Assembly: GCF_001949145.1 (NCBI RefSeq)
Contig: NW_019091362.1
Coordinates: 3,920,519 to 3,984,518 of the forward strand
Length of the DNA: 64,000 nt
Direction of reading: 5' to 3'
Source: Acanthaster planci
Taxonomy: Eukaryota; Echinodermata; Asteroidea; Valvatida; Acanthasteridae
Both the position numbers and the translations under genes were made by a program. Numbering within the stretch: position 1 is the stretch's first letter; every line of letters starts with the position of its first letter. Of the stretch, positions 1 through 13,597 are shown piece by piece. The notes under the pieces are model-generated. The model searched no databases. It had not been told where the DNA came from and saw nothing but the letters and a program-made list of their open reading frames with translations.

Positions 1-3000
1 AGTTGGAAAAAAATGACAGACTAATTGCATACATGACCAAGCTTCTGGAGCAACGGACAATGACAGTGTGCTACACAAATATCCTGCACATTCATGAAAT
101 GAATGGCACTTCTGTTTTTTTTTTTTAATGGAATATCAAACGGGGCCGGGTCCCTAGACGCAGGAACTTCAAAATGCATGTTGGATACCTATTTACAAAA
201 CTTGCTACTTGCTGGGGAAAAAAAAAGAACAAAGGCCATTTACAAGAGTTCGAGATTGTGCCCGAAAATCAACACTTGTACATTAGCAGTCTACCGTACT
301 TCCTCGTGCCAACACTGTATACCCCAAAATAGAAACCATAAAAGAAAAGGAAAAAAAAAAGATAAAAATACGACGAGAAGGAAGAAACACACTTTCCAGG
401 CATGTTTTGATGGCATTAAGCCCACGCTATGAGCTAACCAGCCCCTTCTAATCTCATTTTGAGCTATTAGATTGACTCCCTTTACTTTGTGGGGATAATT
501 TGCATTGACATGCCTGCGAGTCACGTAGGGCAGCGGTTTGATCGGGCAAAGGCTTGAACTTCCACTAGAGAGTGGTTGAGTGCACATGAAGCATGTACGC
601 ATCGACTTTCCGTTAAGCACACTTGTGCCAGAGGATTTTAAAGGGGCACACAAGTACAAGTTTTGCCCCCTGGGCCGGGGTTCTTGAAACTTGTATTACC
701 CCTCCAAAAAAAGAAAAAAAAAGGACATCTCCCGGTGAGAAACCTCAGACGTACTGGTGAGTTTGGGAGAGGATAGTGGCTCCTGCTTTCAACGAATGGA
801 TTCGTCATCCACAACCCCCCCCCAAAAAAAATTTAAAAAATAAAAAATCTTGTGAGAAAACAAAGGAATTATGGAAAAAGTAGCACCACAAGGTATATGC
901 ACCAATCCCACAGTATGTCCTGTTATTAAGCTATAATATTTGTTATTGTGTCATTCTGAAGGATCCCCGTCCCTTGCACGACTAGGGATGATGGGTATCA
1001 TGCTGTTCTAATTTTTAGTCTTACTACAGTCTACATGAGTTTTCATTACATTCACCACACGATCTCCCACTTGTAACTGACACAGTTTAGTACTTTTGAG
1101 TGGCATACTGGTATAATGCGCACAGTTACATATGCAAATTGTAATTTGTCTTGCAGGTTGAAGTGCTTTTGAATAATCAAACTAGGATACTTGTCTTGCT
1201 GCATTTTGAACTACTGTAAATGTTGTCATAATAGATATTCATTAAAATAGAAACCATTGGAACTCTGAAATCATCTGCTTTACTCAAACGGCGTAATCTG
1301 CTTTTGACAAGGTAGAGCCTGAGATGCATATGGCAATTACACAGCATGTGTAAATTCAATAAACATTTTGACCCTTCATGTACGTGTACGTACAATGTCC
1401 AGATGATGTTTGCTAGAAGAATGCTTGCACGTTTGAATATATGATTGAACACATTATAGAACGTGGAGCAAGAAGGAATACCATCAGGGACCCTCCGGTG
1501 TTTTGACTGCAGTTCAGGTCCATGAGAGATTTGTACCACAGTCGTCCGTTTAACATAAATTGGCTTACACAGTCATAGAAAAGAAAAATGATGCATTCAA
1601 GTATACAGTGCCCACATTTTTGCTCTCTGGTTTTGCGTGGGCACCGCATTATTAACAAGAAGCTTTTTCATCGACGCAATGCCTGCTGGCATGGTGCCAA
1701 GCTGATGAAAAAAACTCTGGTGAAATTTTGCTCAGTATTGGATTTTTTGAGGCTCATTTCGAGGGATGTACACTGTTTGAGCACCAATGGATAACTCCGC
1801 ACACTCTGCACTGACTAATCTGAATATTAATTGGAATGTCAGAAAATAAACTAACATCAACATCAATAGGTGAGGTTGATTTGATCTTGGACTTGACTGA
1901 CTGTAGCATGCACAGATTTATGCAACAGAATTACGACATGGTTCCACCAGAAAAGACAACTTTACCACACACGTATAACAGCTATCTATATCAAGCGTTC
2001 CACCAGAACAGTCTCCCTCTTGTCATAACGCCTCTAGAAATTTTTGCAAGATGCATCCTAATTCCAACTCTGCAAAAAATATCTTTTTGCTTGAAAGCAG
2101 CCTGTGCAGTACCATCCAAGCATGCTTGGCTTGCACCGTTTACATGTACATCTGTTAAATCAAGTTTTAGGATAATTTCATCCAGTTTCCACCCCTACAC
2201 TATACGTACATACTCCTTGCGCCACAGCTCCTTCTGTATATTTTTTCCAGGTTGCTTCCAAGTCCCAGCCATTCAACTTCAGACAAGTTTTTGCCGTTCA
2301 GCCTTTTCGTATCCCATCTCTATGCAGCCCTCGGTTCAAGTTATCGTATCGATAAAAAGTGCCTAAAGATGAATTTTAATTCCCCACCCCCCAAAAAAAT
2401 ATCAATACAAAATAAACTGAGATATTGATACTGTAGCACCAAGGCAGTCCTTCATCCACAAACTACCACTACTGGTACCTGTACATGTAACTACAGGTGC
2501 ACGTAACACTGGGGCAGGAAAAGGGCAGATTTACCATAAGTTAACAAGTAGTGCAAATAAGAGTAAAGTAAAGTTCTAGACCCAGTTACATTTACTGATC
2601 ATGTTCCAAATGGTGCAGCCTTTGAAACCAGACTCCCTTTTGATCAATAAAAAGTCATATCAGAGTCACGCCAAGCTTGTACGCATTTATTACGCGGTGT
2701 TTTTTTTTTTTTTTAACAATCTCGCCACTGCATCCGCTTCTCATAAACTATAGTACTCCCAATATCTGGGAGTTATAAATGTGACAGCTTGACATTTGTA
2801 ACTTTAGAATCTGTCTTGATTGTTTGGTGGATCTTGCTTGGTGCTGCCTTGCATGTGTGCATCTTACGTGACTCAGCTGATCCGCTTATGTCATTACTTC
2901 AGGAGTAGCCAATAAATCCAGCACAACAGTCAACAGTGCCGAGCGTGCGGCCGGACGCTAGCACGTCCGTGTGTCTTACCCGATTGCATGGATTCTCCCT

Positions 3001-4385
3001 GGGAGTAAGGGGGAGGGGGGGTTTGATCAGACACGGCAAGATGTTTTCAAGGCATACACATGTAACATGAAGCCTCGTGGACCCTGGGATCAGAAAATGT
3101 TGAATCTGACCATGTGGTCTGCTCTCTGGAAGCAGGGTGTTCCAACATGAGTTGGGCTTTGATATGCATGCACTTTGACATTTGAAGGAGTCTGTACACA
3201 TTAATATTCCATTGTACAACAAAGGATAATAAAGAGGCATGGAAAAACCTCTTCAATCATGAAATATCCAAGGAAAGCGGAAAAATACCACAAAGGGACA
3301 TACGGACACATAAACACAAAAATGACAACATGTTACAAAACATTCACAAAGATTCAACCAGCTGTAAACATTGACCATACGTGTCATCTCTTGTCAGTTT
3401 TTTCTTTATTTGTCCTCTATGTTAGTTTTGTTCATTTACGTATTGTTTGACCCCGGCACGGCAATAAGCCCATGCTGTTTATGTCACCATGTATTTTTTA
3501 TTCAAAAATTTGCTGTTCCTATTCAGTTAATCATTTCATGTAATTTACTTCTTGACTTACTTTTGCTCTGAAACAGCAATATGGAAATGTATATGACTGA
3601 ATGAAAAAACTGATCACATGCAAATTACATCGCTTTATGTTTTACAGTACAAAAAACCTTTCTACCAGGTAATTACACCTGTAATTTTTTTTTCCTCAGA
3701 GAAACTACATACCGACACATCTGCCAAGCATGGGTTTTAGCAGAATGGAGGGAGCAAGCTTCCAACTCCCCGTACTGGATCTCTCACAGATTATCTTGGA
3801 TTCATACCTCTTTGCAGTTTGCAGTCTGCTGATGTCTCAGGAGCTCATCAGGGTAAATGAGGATTTACTGCCCTTACATGCCACTAAGTGGACAGCATGC
3901 ATTTCTGCTGATGTTCGCTCACAAAGTATGGATGCTCATGTGACTCTCACATATTAGTTCTAGATGGTAGTCTCTTTGTGACAGTCCGCCACTGGCGAGA
4001 CTGGGATGATCTGAAATTTCAGGGGGGGGCATGAACTTCTGCAGGGGGCGTATAACCCTCCCTTTCTAAGTCCCTCCCTTCCTCCTCAGTATGGACACTA
4101 GGCGTTCCACCACTATCAAGGGTGTCAACACTCAATTAGACAACTCCTGTTGGAAGAGCAGCTACATGGAATTCTGGTGTGCAGAGGTTCAAATGCCTGC
4201 ACTCTAGTCAACATACCTGTATGTGGTATCTTAATTTATTTCTTATTATAATTACTATGTAAAGAAATATTAAGTCATTTCTTTGGGTGTATATTTACTA
4301 TTTTTCTTGCTAGGACTTATGGGAGATCAGGTTTTGTAATGAATGGGTAACCCTGGGTATATAATGACAGTATTATTTCCAAATA
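1..4385. other. Gene-free stretch, presumed intron
   Basis: AT-rich DNA with A/T homopolymers (T13 near 115, T15 near 2700), short ACATGT/ACGTAC words and G/C runs (about 817, 4022). A CpG-rich patch with the small inverted repeat CGGACG/CGTCCG lies at 2940-3000. The longest open frame (1836-2366, plus) has no coding character. Confidence 0.6.
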
Positions 4386-4650
4386 GGTCACTTGGGAGAT
4401 ATTTTGTGTTAAATTTTTCAACATTAGGGAGACATCAATCATTCGGGAGACATTTCAATGTCTCCCTAATGCTCCAACTACCAAAAGGAGGAAAATTTTT
4501 ATTGTCCACATTTTGAGAGATGATAGATTAGGGTCTGAAAGGAAAACATGCAAAGTTTGGTTAAGATCGGATTAGGGAATATTGAATTAGGGGATGCTAA
4601 AGTTTGAAAAATTTTGCACACGTTCCTACGGGAATGTCTCCCTAGTGACC
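4386..4650. mobile_element. MITE-like inverted-repeat element
   Basis: The ends are inverted copies of GGTCACTwGGGAGAyATT, and a second inverted match (AAATTTTTCAAmC) lies inside each arm. The interior has a near-perfect hairpin, CATTAGGGAGACAT against ATGTCTCCCTAATG, at about 4429-4474. There is no open frame of note. This fits a non-autonomous DNA transposon of about 265 bp. Confidence 0.6.
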
Positions 4651-7600
4651 CATTTTCGGTAATTATAATAATAAAAATAATAATAATTCTTCACCGATCA
4701 GAAGTTTTCCTTTGATTGCAAATTACATGTTCCCAAAATATTCCAGTGGAAGAAGAGAGAGAGCAAAAAATACCCAAATCTCAAGTAGAGTGGATCTTGT
4801 GGTCCTGTCATCAAAAACGTCTGTGGGAAAGTAGCCCCTTTAAAACCTGTCAAACAAATCGCCCCACTGAGCAGATTCATGAACTGGAAAATCTAAATTT
4901 TTGTTTATTACCAATGACAAGCCTCATTTCATGCTCCATCAATCATGGACTGAAGGAATGGGTCATCATGAAAACACGGTGCTTCTCAAGCCAAATCCTC
5001 ACGTGGCCATTTAACTACGCACAGTCACCGGTTTTCATCATTAGAAGGATATAAGGTAATCACACCATTGGATGTGACACGGTGGGGGGTTACTCCTGAA
5101 ATAGGCATTTTTTTTTAGATCTCTGTGAAATACGCTGAAATACGCAGTACGCTATGTACTTGTGTAGACTTGTATGAAACACTCACACACATTTTATTTA
5201 CAGATTAAGGGAATAAAATCTCACAAGTTTTTAATGAATGCTATGGGGACTGACAGGTGTAGAGTTCAGGTCTCTGTGGCACTCAATTACCCAATAGTTG
5301 TTATTTTTCCCAGTTTTCTTGCAACTTGTTTGTCACATTATCTTTCTTCTTGGGATCATTTTGAACGTTTTTCTTTTTCCAGCGTGTTTTTATTTTTTTC
5401 ATAACTACATATTTCATTCCTTCTCATTTTTTTTTTGAAAGTTAATTTTGCTTTACTTTTATTCTCCATTATTTATTCAATAAAAATCCACTATGATTCC
5501 TTTCTGCTTTTATGAAATTTTCCTCCACTGAGGGGCCTGTGTTGTCAATGTTTGCTGACAACATGGCTTCAATAACACCATCATCAAATATTCATTACTT
5601 CCTCAATGACTTTTTCAAGTACTTTCTCCTGGGCTGTTCGAGCTTCCCAAATGACATCCTATTTTATTACCGAAGTCAAATTCCTCTTCAAGGCACTCCT
5701 CTATCTCCATCTCCATTACTGACGAGGATATTCGCAGACCCTTTCATTAGAGGAGTGACCTTCGCAGCTCTACTGACTGGCGACGGGCCCACGTATGCAT
5801 ATGGAGTGTGCCTCCCTCCCCCAATTGAATTTAAACCGGGGCATCCAATTACTGCACAATTTCATTTTAGCAGAGCAACCGACAAAATTAACAGACGGGG
5901 ATTTGTTAATGGACTCCATTTGGGGAAGCTGGACGTGTTTGCGTATACATGCACGTACGTAAATGTGCCTTTCGACGGCAATTCCAGGCCGCTTCTATGA
6001 TCTGAGGTTGAAGCCAGTCGGCCAGTCCCTTAATCCCACATCAAGCTACCACAGTGGACGTCCATGCTTTCATTGCTATCCATCTCACGTTCTGCATGCG
6101 ACTGGGACAAATGATGTCTACTCAATGCTGACAAATTTTCATTCCAGTCCATGTGCTTCCAGGCCTGGGGAATTCAGCTGGGATTAACAACATGCCCAGC
6201 CAGAGCCCGCCATAGGCAAACCAATTTTTTGAAGGCAGAGGCCAAACCTGAATGCCGATGTACCACAGACTTTCCAGACTACTTACATTCATTACAGTCC
6301 CAAACACCGTTTGTTGCTTTCACCGGAGAATCTACATCCAAATCTACTCACTGGAATCAAATTGTCCTGACATTACCATGCCATGTACATAAACGAGTAC
6401 ATTCAAGTAGACCCGGAATTATTAATAATCGACACTTAAATTATGTTAACTTCCTCCATACCACTATTATTCTGTGTGGCTGCAAATTTATGAGCAGCTG
6501 TTACACAAGGAGAAACCTAAAAATGTTCACTCCCAAAATAATCTGCACCAATACCAGCAAATACACATGTCCGTCCCTGGTATGTCCCTGGTATGCTGCT
6601 AACAACATCAATGCCATGCGTTCAGTACATTTCTCCCACTTGTTTACAATATTTAATAATGTACTGTTGGTTTATAGTAGATCATTTTCAGACAATGCAC
6701 CTTGAACACATGCAGTACCGAGCTGTCTAACATGGGAGGAACTATTTGACTATGAGCCTGTTCGGTATTTAGCCGGCACATGTTCAAAATGAAGTGTGCT
6801 GTACATGTACATACAGGTCACTTGAGAGCATCAATCCCTGTGAGAGGTTGGCCCTACTGCAGAGCGGCTGTTCAACGACTCACACACATGTACACACATG
6901 CACTGAACATGTCCATACTGCATGATGAGATGTCTGATGCTCGAATGACCATGCATTATTTTGAAACACTGAACTGCTTCATTATTTTCAGGTGAACACG
7001 AACACAGCACAAAAACAAAAACTTGTACCATCAGGCAAGGTCTACACAAATCCTTGAACAGTCACGTTCTCGTCATTAGTGGGATTGGAACCAGGGAAGG
7101 GGGGATAATGCAGCTGCAACCCCTCTTGCCTTGGATGTACATGCACATATGTACACAAACAGTGGCCCACCTCCCCATGGATTTTTTTCAAAGAATACTT
7201 CACAGGTAAGAAAGTAATTGGTATATTTATTTATCAAATATCAGCACCAAAACCCTAAGAAAACAACCCTTTGAAATAAAAGCAAGCTTGTTGGGACCGA
7301 ATACATGCAAGTGAGGCCTTAAATATTTTTTTCTTCCCCAACATCATGTTGAATGAGCCCCCCTCCCCACGACAATAAAAGCTGGATATGCTGCTGTACC
7401 CGTAACTCTCTGAAGCTGGTCTCCCACACCTCAACCTGGCATTTCCTGCACCCGTCCAACCTTCTTGTGGGTCAGCAAAATATGACAACACGAGGGGCAA
7501 GCCAGTACCCACGCAAGCGTGCTGCCGGCACTTTGATTGCTCTGCACATAATGCTTTTCAGAACAAGGTGGCCTTGGTGTAGTCTTTTTTCAGAGTGCAC

Positions 7601-10600
7601 AGCAAAAACAGTTAAAAGAAAAAAGGGGGAGATCTCATGAGACATACATGTACTCCCCGCCAATTGACAAACAGATTCTGTATGTGAAGTGTAAATGCAA
7701 GTCAAAAGCGTTACGGTTAATTCAACGTAATTTGTTAGGATTAAACACGCACACACAGGTGCTTCTTGCACGATCACAGTGCTACAACATTTCTTGGTGA
7801 TGTAATTTAACAGAGTTAAGAGTTGCAGGAGGTACTTTTGAATTAAAGGCCGTTCACAGAATCTTGGGACAACGTACATGTAAATCAACTGGGACACACT
7901 ATTTTCACCCACATAATGTCAATTTTCACCAGGTTGGTTAACTGCATGTATTTGACATCGGGCACATCAAACCAAAGAGCTTCGTTTGCTCTTTCTAAAG
8001 CAAATAACTAATTTTGTTGCATGTGCTCGCATTTTTTGTAATGCACAGATGATGACCTTTTACAAGGAGTGGCATCACATCTGTTATTAAACTGCAAGTG
8101 CAGTTTAATCAAAGGCCCAGTAAGATGTAAAAAAAGAACATGCTGTTTGCCTCAAATAGCAACTTTCATCAACGTACGGTACATCCACTGTATGCCCACA
8201 CGCACCCTTAAACATGGGATATCTGAGGAACCGGCACTGTCAAGATATTGCTTTCTCATATTGCATGTTCAGGTTTCAGGGATCTTTTGAGGGGGCGGCT
8301 CCCCACATTTTGCCAATAAATCAACACCATTCAGCGCGAATGGACAATTCCTGAGTGCGACGCTGCTACAGGAACGTTCCTTTTGTGAGCGGCCCGCGGT
8401 GCGAGAGATAGGGACATGCACTGGGCTATTAGACCGGAGATCCATCCCCGCCGCAAATCTTTTCAGGCTCTCTCGTCAATTTCCTGCTGGGTGAGAGCCA
8501 ACTCAGCCTCCAGGCCACAGGAGAAAAATGTTACACTGGGGTCCCAGAAAGATGAGACGACAGGTGGATGTGTGGCATGTGAGGCTATCAGATGAAAAGG
8601 ATGCTCTTCCCCCCCTCCCTCCCCTGCCCAAAATGACAATTGCCTCAGAAGAAAACGCCGGATAGATATGTGTAGGAAAAGTGGCCACTGATCTCACAAT
8701 GTTATTTCCAGCTGGAAAAAATAAAAATTTAAAACAGAAACGGGAGCCAGGCTGTTCAAAGCTAAACATCTGTCTCCCAGGCAGTAACATTCATGTACAA
8801 TGAACGTTTAATCCTTTGCATTTGACAATACATGTGCATGCAAACCCAACACAATGGCATCTCCATCATGTTACTGTCACAACAACATGGGGAGAAAAAA
8901 AACTCAGCAAGGTCAACTTTGAGGAGGTGACTGAAATGTGGATCACTTATAATGGAAAAAGGGATCTCAACCTTCACTCTCTTGCGGGGGCACATTTAAG
9001 AATCTGCCAAAACAACGCATGATCAGGGGTCCGATGCTGGGAGGCTTTCATGACAGTTAAGTAAGGTAATGAAGTCCTAACGGTATCCTGAACTACATAC
9101 ATGTGTAATGTTGTGCCCAAGGAATTCAGCCTGAAGCCTGGGAACACTGTATTGACTGAAGACTCCAGATGAGTAGGAGTACGAGTGTTTAGGAACAGAG
9201 CTGGGCTTGCAGTTTGCAAGAAATGTCCAAATATTTGTACAAGGACTTGGACGTAAGCCAGGCCCTCCAGCAGATGCTTGGGCATTTTCAGCGAGACCGC
9301 ACTGTCTTTTTTTACCAACAGAAGAAAAGTCACGAACCCCCCCACCAAAAAAATAAAAGGGCTAAAATGTAGGGATAAAAGGAGTCTCCACTTCAAGGAG
9401 AAGGGAAGTAAAGAAGAATCATTTTACAACCGGAAGGGGAAGGGAAGGTGTGTGAACGTCAATGACGTTGAACATATCAGCATATATGGAAAAAATGCCC
9501 CTCTTGTTAGTGGCTGGCCGCAAACTACCTCTAGGCACTATTCATTCAGAGAGCAAATTTGCAAAGTTTGATATTTGCACTTGGTCCTGCCAGCTGATGC
9601 TCTTCTCCATCCCACAATGTCGTGCATTGCTTTATTCGCTTGATATTGATGAATTTATTCTACGTGCTTTGTCCGAGTACTGCACTGTAGACACGCACAG
9701 ATGCAGGGAGAGAACTCTTGTAAATACATGTATTATTCAGCTAGTTGTGCAAAGTAAACAGCCGAGACGAATGCGACACTGATGATTTAAACTGGATTTG
9801 AGCATATCACTGTATATCATTTAACACTTGGCAATGTTGACCATTTCGCTTTGACATTCATATGACATTTATCTTTTAAAGGTTAATGGGACACTGTCGC
9901 AATCGGCAATGAAAATGTTTCTTGTTAAATGGTCAGTGTTGGACAGCCGACAGGGCCAAACGTTCAAAATTTAAGTGTTTCCATAATTCCTATTCAAATA
10001 GAAAAGATGCAAAAGGTCAAAAACTCCGGAAGTTCAAGAAAAAGGTTTTTTGGGGGGATTTTAGTCAACCGGCATGAGTATGAGTTCCTTCCATTATTTT
10101 CAACAGTGTTCATTAAGTTTGTTCTACTATTCTCTGGACAACTTTGGTTAATTAAATATCAATATTTATATTAAAATAAAGCCCAGGTTCAGATGAAAGT
10201 TTTAACTGCGTCAGACTCTGCCTATCTTGCTGAGCATCAATCGGTGGTCAAACCTGACTTGCGCCCCCCCAGCATTGCACACCAGTACACTGCTACAAAA
10301 ATCATTATAGCTGTTGGTTTAACAGCCAATATTTAGCGGAAAAGCACATGTGAATATTCCTCTCTTTGGTTTGGTATTGGTCGTTATTATATTTTGGGGG
10401 ATGGAATAGAATGGAACAGGGCAGTGCCTTTTCATTCAAAAAAAAGGAGATATCATGAGTCACGTGTCAATGACAGTTATAGTGCAAAGCAAACTAAACA
10501 AACTGTCAGGGGTGACAAGGAAAAATAGTTCCCAAAATATGACAGAAAAAGCATGTTTTTACTCCTGGGTTTCTGATCCAGCATAGATGTAGATGTACCG

Positions 10601-13570
10601 GTAAACTACACACGTTGAACATGGTTACGGACACAAAAAAAAGAAGAAGGAAATTCTTTTATAGAAGACCACAACAAAGTTCGGCATTGCACATGCAAAT
10701 CTCCACACATGTACCGGTCTACTCAAAAGGAACATCATATCAGCTCTTGAAAAACATATGTTTTCTTGTTTTTCGTTTTTAAGCATGAATACGGCTACAG
10801 TGGGATTTGAGAACACCTGCCCACGTGTTCCGTTCTCTGCAGTGCTCCGAATATCAAATTCAAACATCATAAAAGATGGATGATGCTGGACGGAATGTTT
10901 TGGGTCATAACCACGCATGATGCCTGTCGCAGAAAAAAGAAGGGGAGGGGGCAAACACAAGCTTTCGACAAACACAGGCAAATGGAATTCAGCTTTGTTA
11001 ACGTTAGTTTTTATGACAAGTCTCATTCCTGGCACTGGATTGATACGGGTGATTAAGCTCGTCAGCTGACATTTCAAAAACTGCTGAATCGTACATGTAG
11101 ATCATGCCAGCCTACTTCTGAGTTGGTTTACTGATTATTGCCCACTTGCTAAGGGGTTGGCTCACCGATTAGGATGTATTGAAATACCTCCTTGTGAAAT
11201 TGGGGAAAGCATGATGCGTGAAGCGGTGTACATGTACAGCGGTACTGGGATGCACGCTAATGTGATTTTATGGACTTGATGATTGGCACATCAAGTAATT
11301 TACATGTATGCCAGGGCACTGGAAAGCAAGTGCAAAAATATTGACAAAATTCTTCTCAATTCAACACCTGTGCATGCTGAACTACCAGTACATACATGTA
11401 CATACATGTCTGGCACAGAGGTGCAACGTCAAGGGGGGGTACTTACATGTACCCTTTCCCCTTCTTAATAATAATTCTTTTCAAGCAAGTACCCATTCTA
11501 TTTACAAAAGCCTTGTATTATTAAGCATGCAATGAATATGTGGTTATTGTTCGTCAATGAAGAGTGCCAGGCCTTTTGTTCTGTTGTACATGTACATCTA
11601 TGTACTGGTACATGTACAGTGTCACTGGTGTGCTGGACAGGTGTTGTGGACTAACTCTCCCCGGATCCTCCCGCCCCAGCTTTTTTTATTTTACAGACAT
11701 TAGCACCTGCACTTTTTAACTTACATGTACACAGTTTTTTATTACCCTGAAAATTTCGGGATTTGAAAAAATAAATAATAAATGAAAATACACAGTACTG
11801 TATACATGTACCAGTTACTCTAATACATGATACATGTATATTAAACTTACATGTATTCCCCCCTTCCCCCACACCAAGCATGTTGTCAGTTCTTTTAAGG
11901 AATTGAAAACAGCAGCATTCTTCAAATGGTACTAGCTACTTTGTAGGAGCACGGTTGGAGGATTTCTTTCATAGATAAAAAAAACTTGTCAGTTGGATGT
12001 GGAAAAAAGTGCATTCTGTCTCCCTTCCTCTCTGGACTCTTGACATACTGTAAGCCACACCCCCACCAAGTTGGCTTGTACAAGGCCTGGGTTATTATCA
12101 TAATAAGTTTTACAATTAAATGGAATTTTCATTTAACACTCCTGAGGGAGCTTTCTTGGGAAAAGCAAATATCGTTTGGCAATTTTCTTCATACACTGTA
12201 CCTTTTTAATTATAGCACATACAGTGGTGATTCTTTTCCCAATGAATTCGGGCATGCTGTATCCTCTTGAGAAATTACCAATTTATGCCATCCTCGCAGT
12301 TCGTGATGCTGGCAACAGCAGGTTCACAATTTACAACGTGCGGGAGTTGGCAAGTGTGGCCGGCACCACCGGCCCCAGATTTCCACAGAGTTTAATGGCC
12401 TGTGGAATAATTGATGTGAAGAGCGTGCGCATCCCTCCACAAAAAACACAGACCTGCCGGTTCCCCTCTCCAATATCGATTTGACTTTGGCAAATATATT
12501 ATTTACTGTCAGCCTGGTGATTGTGATTTTTATTTCAGCAATCCCGTCGCGCACACAATTTGTTAATTTGGTGGATCTTCTTACAAACGACTGCCGACGA
12601 ATGTCCCAGTTTGGGGGGGGGGGAGAGTAGCGCGGTAGTTCAGACTGGAAGTCTGTGTGGCTCACCACTCAATTACATGACCCAGTTTACGCTGCCAGAA
12701 ATCTGGTGATCTGAGGTGAGTATACAGTGCATGTACATGGATCTCATTTGCTGCATCCTTGTTAGGTTTTTGTTTAAACTTTGATCGTGTTCTTGTCAGG
12801 TGTTTTAAAATTAATCTGCAAATGTAAGCAATTTTACTGTCTGTACCGAGTTACTGTCACAGCTTCATGAATTGCTATCACAGTCACTACACATTATGAC
12901 AACTGTATAATATAAGCCAATTAATCGTCAGAGGCATTTCCCATTTGTAAGGCTAATGCAAGTGTTAAAAATGATCACAATTATCAAATTGAAACACTGG
13001 TATAGCGGAACTGTAAAGATGACAGAAATGTCTTGTTAAGACAGCAGCATAGGGCAAAATAAAATTCAGTTACAAGTGAATGGTGCAGTATTCTGGACCT
13101 TGCTCATTTAATCAAGTCCTGCTTCAAGGCTAGTTCACAAACAGCGGGACACAATAAGACCAAGGCAAATTTCACCTTGCTTTTTTTTTTGCTTTGCTCT
13201 GAAATTCTCGGGAATAAAAACTATTCTTCGGTCAAGTTTCTTTCCTTAACCAGAAATTCAAACATGTACATGTACTTAAAGAGCATTGATTTCTTCTCTT
13301 GGATTGCTTTAATTCACAATGTCGGTTAAACCACAAAATACTAACACATGCTTAGACAGACGGCAATCACTTATAATGCAGGTTAAGTGCCTAATATTCG
13401 CGTAAGGACTGTGTAACTTTGGATTTCCTGTAATAAGCTTTCAGTTGGCTTGCTTTTCCATTCTGGCAGTCAATGGCATGTACGTAATCAAAATACACAA
13501 TTTTGAAAACACTCAACACATACTCAGTACCATTTGACTGAAAATGTATAGAATTGAAAAACTGATAACA
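4651..13570. other. Gene-free stretch, presumed intron
   Basis: Apart from the CpG islet at 8334-8485 it holds scattered ACATGT words (11090-11850 especially), homopolymers and chance open frames, the longest 184 codons at 6151-6705. A plus-strand frame at 12240-12484 looks slightly protein-like and CpG-rich but matches nothing I know. Confidence 0.55.
8334..8485. promoter_or_regulatory. CpG-rich islet in CpG-poor DNA, candidate regulatory element
   Basis: About 13 CpG in 150 bases (for example GAGCGGCCCGCGGTGCGAG), in a region where 60-base lines often have none. Complex sequence with no repeats or open frame of note. Retained CpG suggests an unmethylated, possibly regulatory segment inside the presumed intron. 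Not proven. Confidence 0.3.
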
Positions 13571-13574
13571 GTCC

Positions 13575-13597
13575 ACTTACCTGAAGGAGAAAAAAAT
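13575..13597 (-). promoter_or_regulatory. Candidate recursive splice site (ratchet point)
   Basis: On the minus strand a pyrimidine tract and acceptor run directly into a perfect donor: TTTTTTTCTCCTTCAG|GTAAGT, junction at 13581/13580. This zero-length-exon layout is the published form of recursive splice sites in long insect and vertebrate introns. It lies on the strand of the 53-kb gene, about 39.5 kb downstream of that gene's first donor. Chance occurrence in 128 kb of both-strand sequence is possible. Confidence 0.35.

Noticed and set aside
1836-2366. 176-codon open frame, plus strand
   Set aside because: Low-complexity, Cys/Ser/His-rich translation typical of random AT-rich DNA; no homology I recognise.
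5512-6000. 162-codon open frame, plus strand
   Set aside because: No motif or family resemblance, no strong splice borders; could at most be conserved non-coding DNA.
6151-6705. 184-codon open frame, plus strand
   Set aside because: No domain, compositional or splice signal. Overlapping frames are equally open, and several frames of 130-180 codons occur by chance in this window.
12240-12484. Plus-strand frame with a protein-like stretch (LAVRDAGNSRFTIYNVREL)
   Set aside because: Short, no splice borders seen, no family recognised; kept only as a note in the regional entry.
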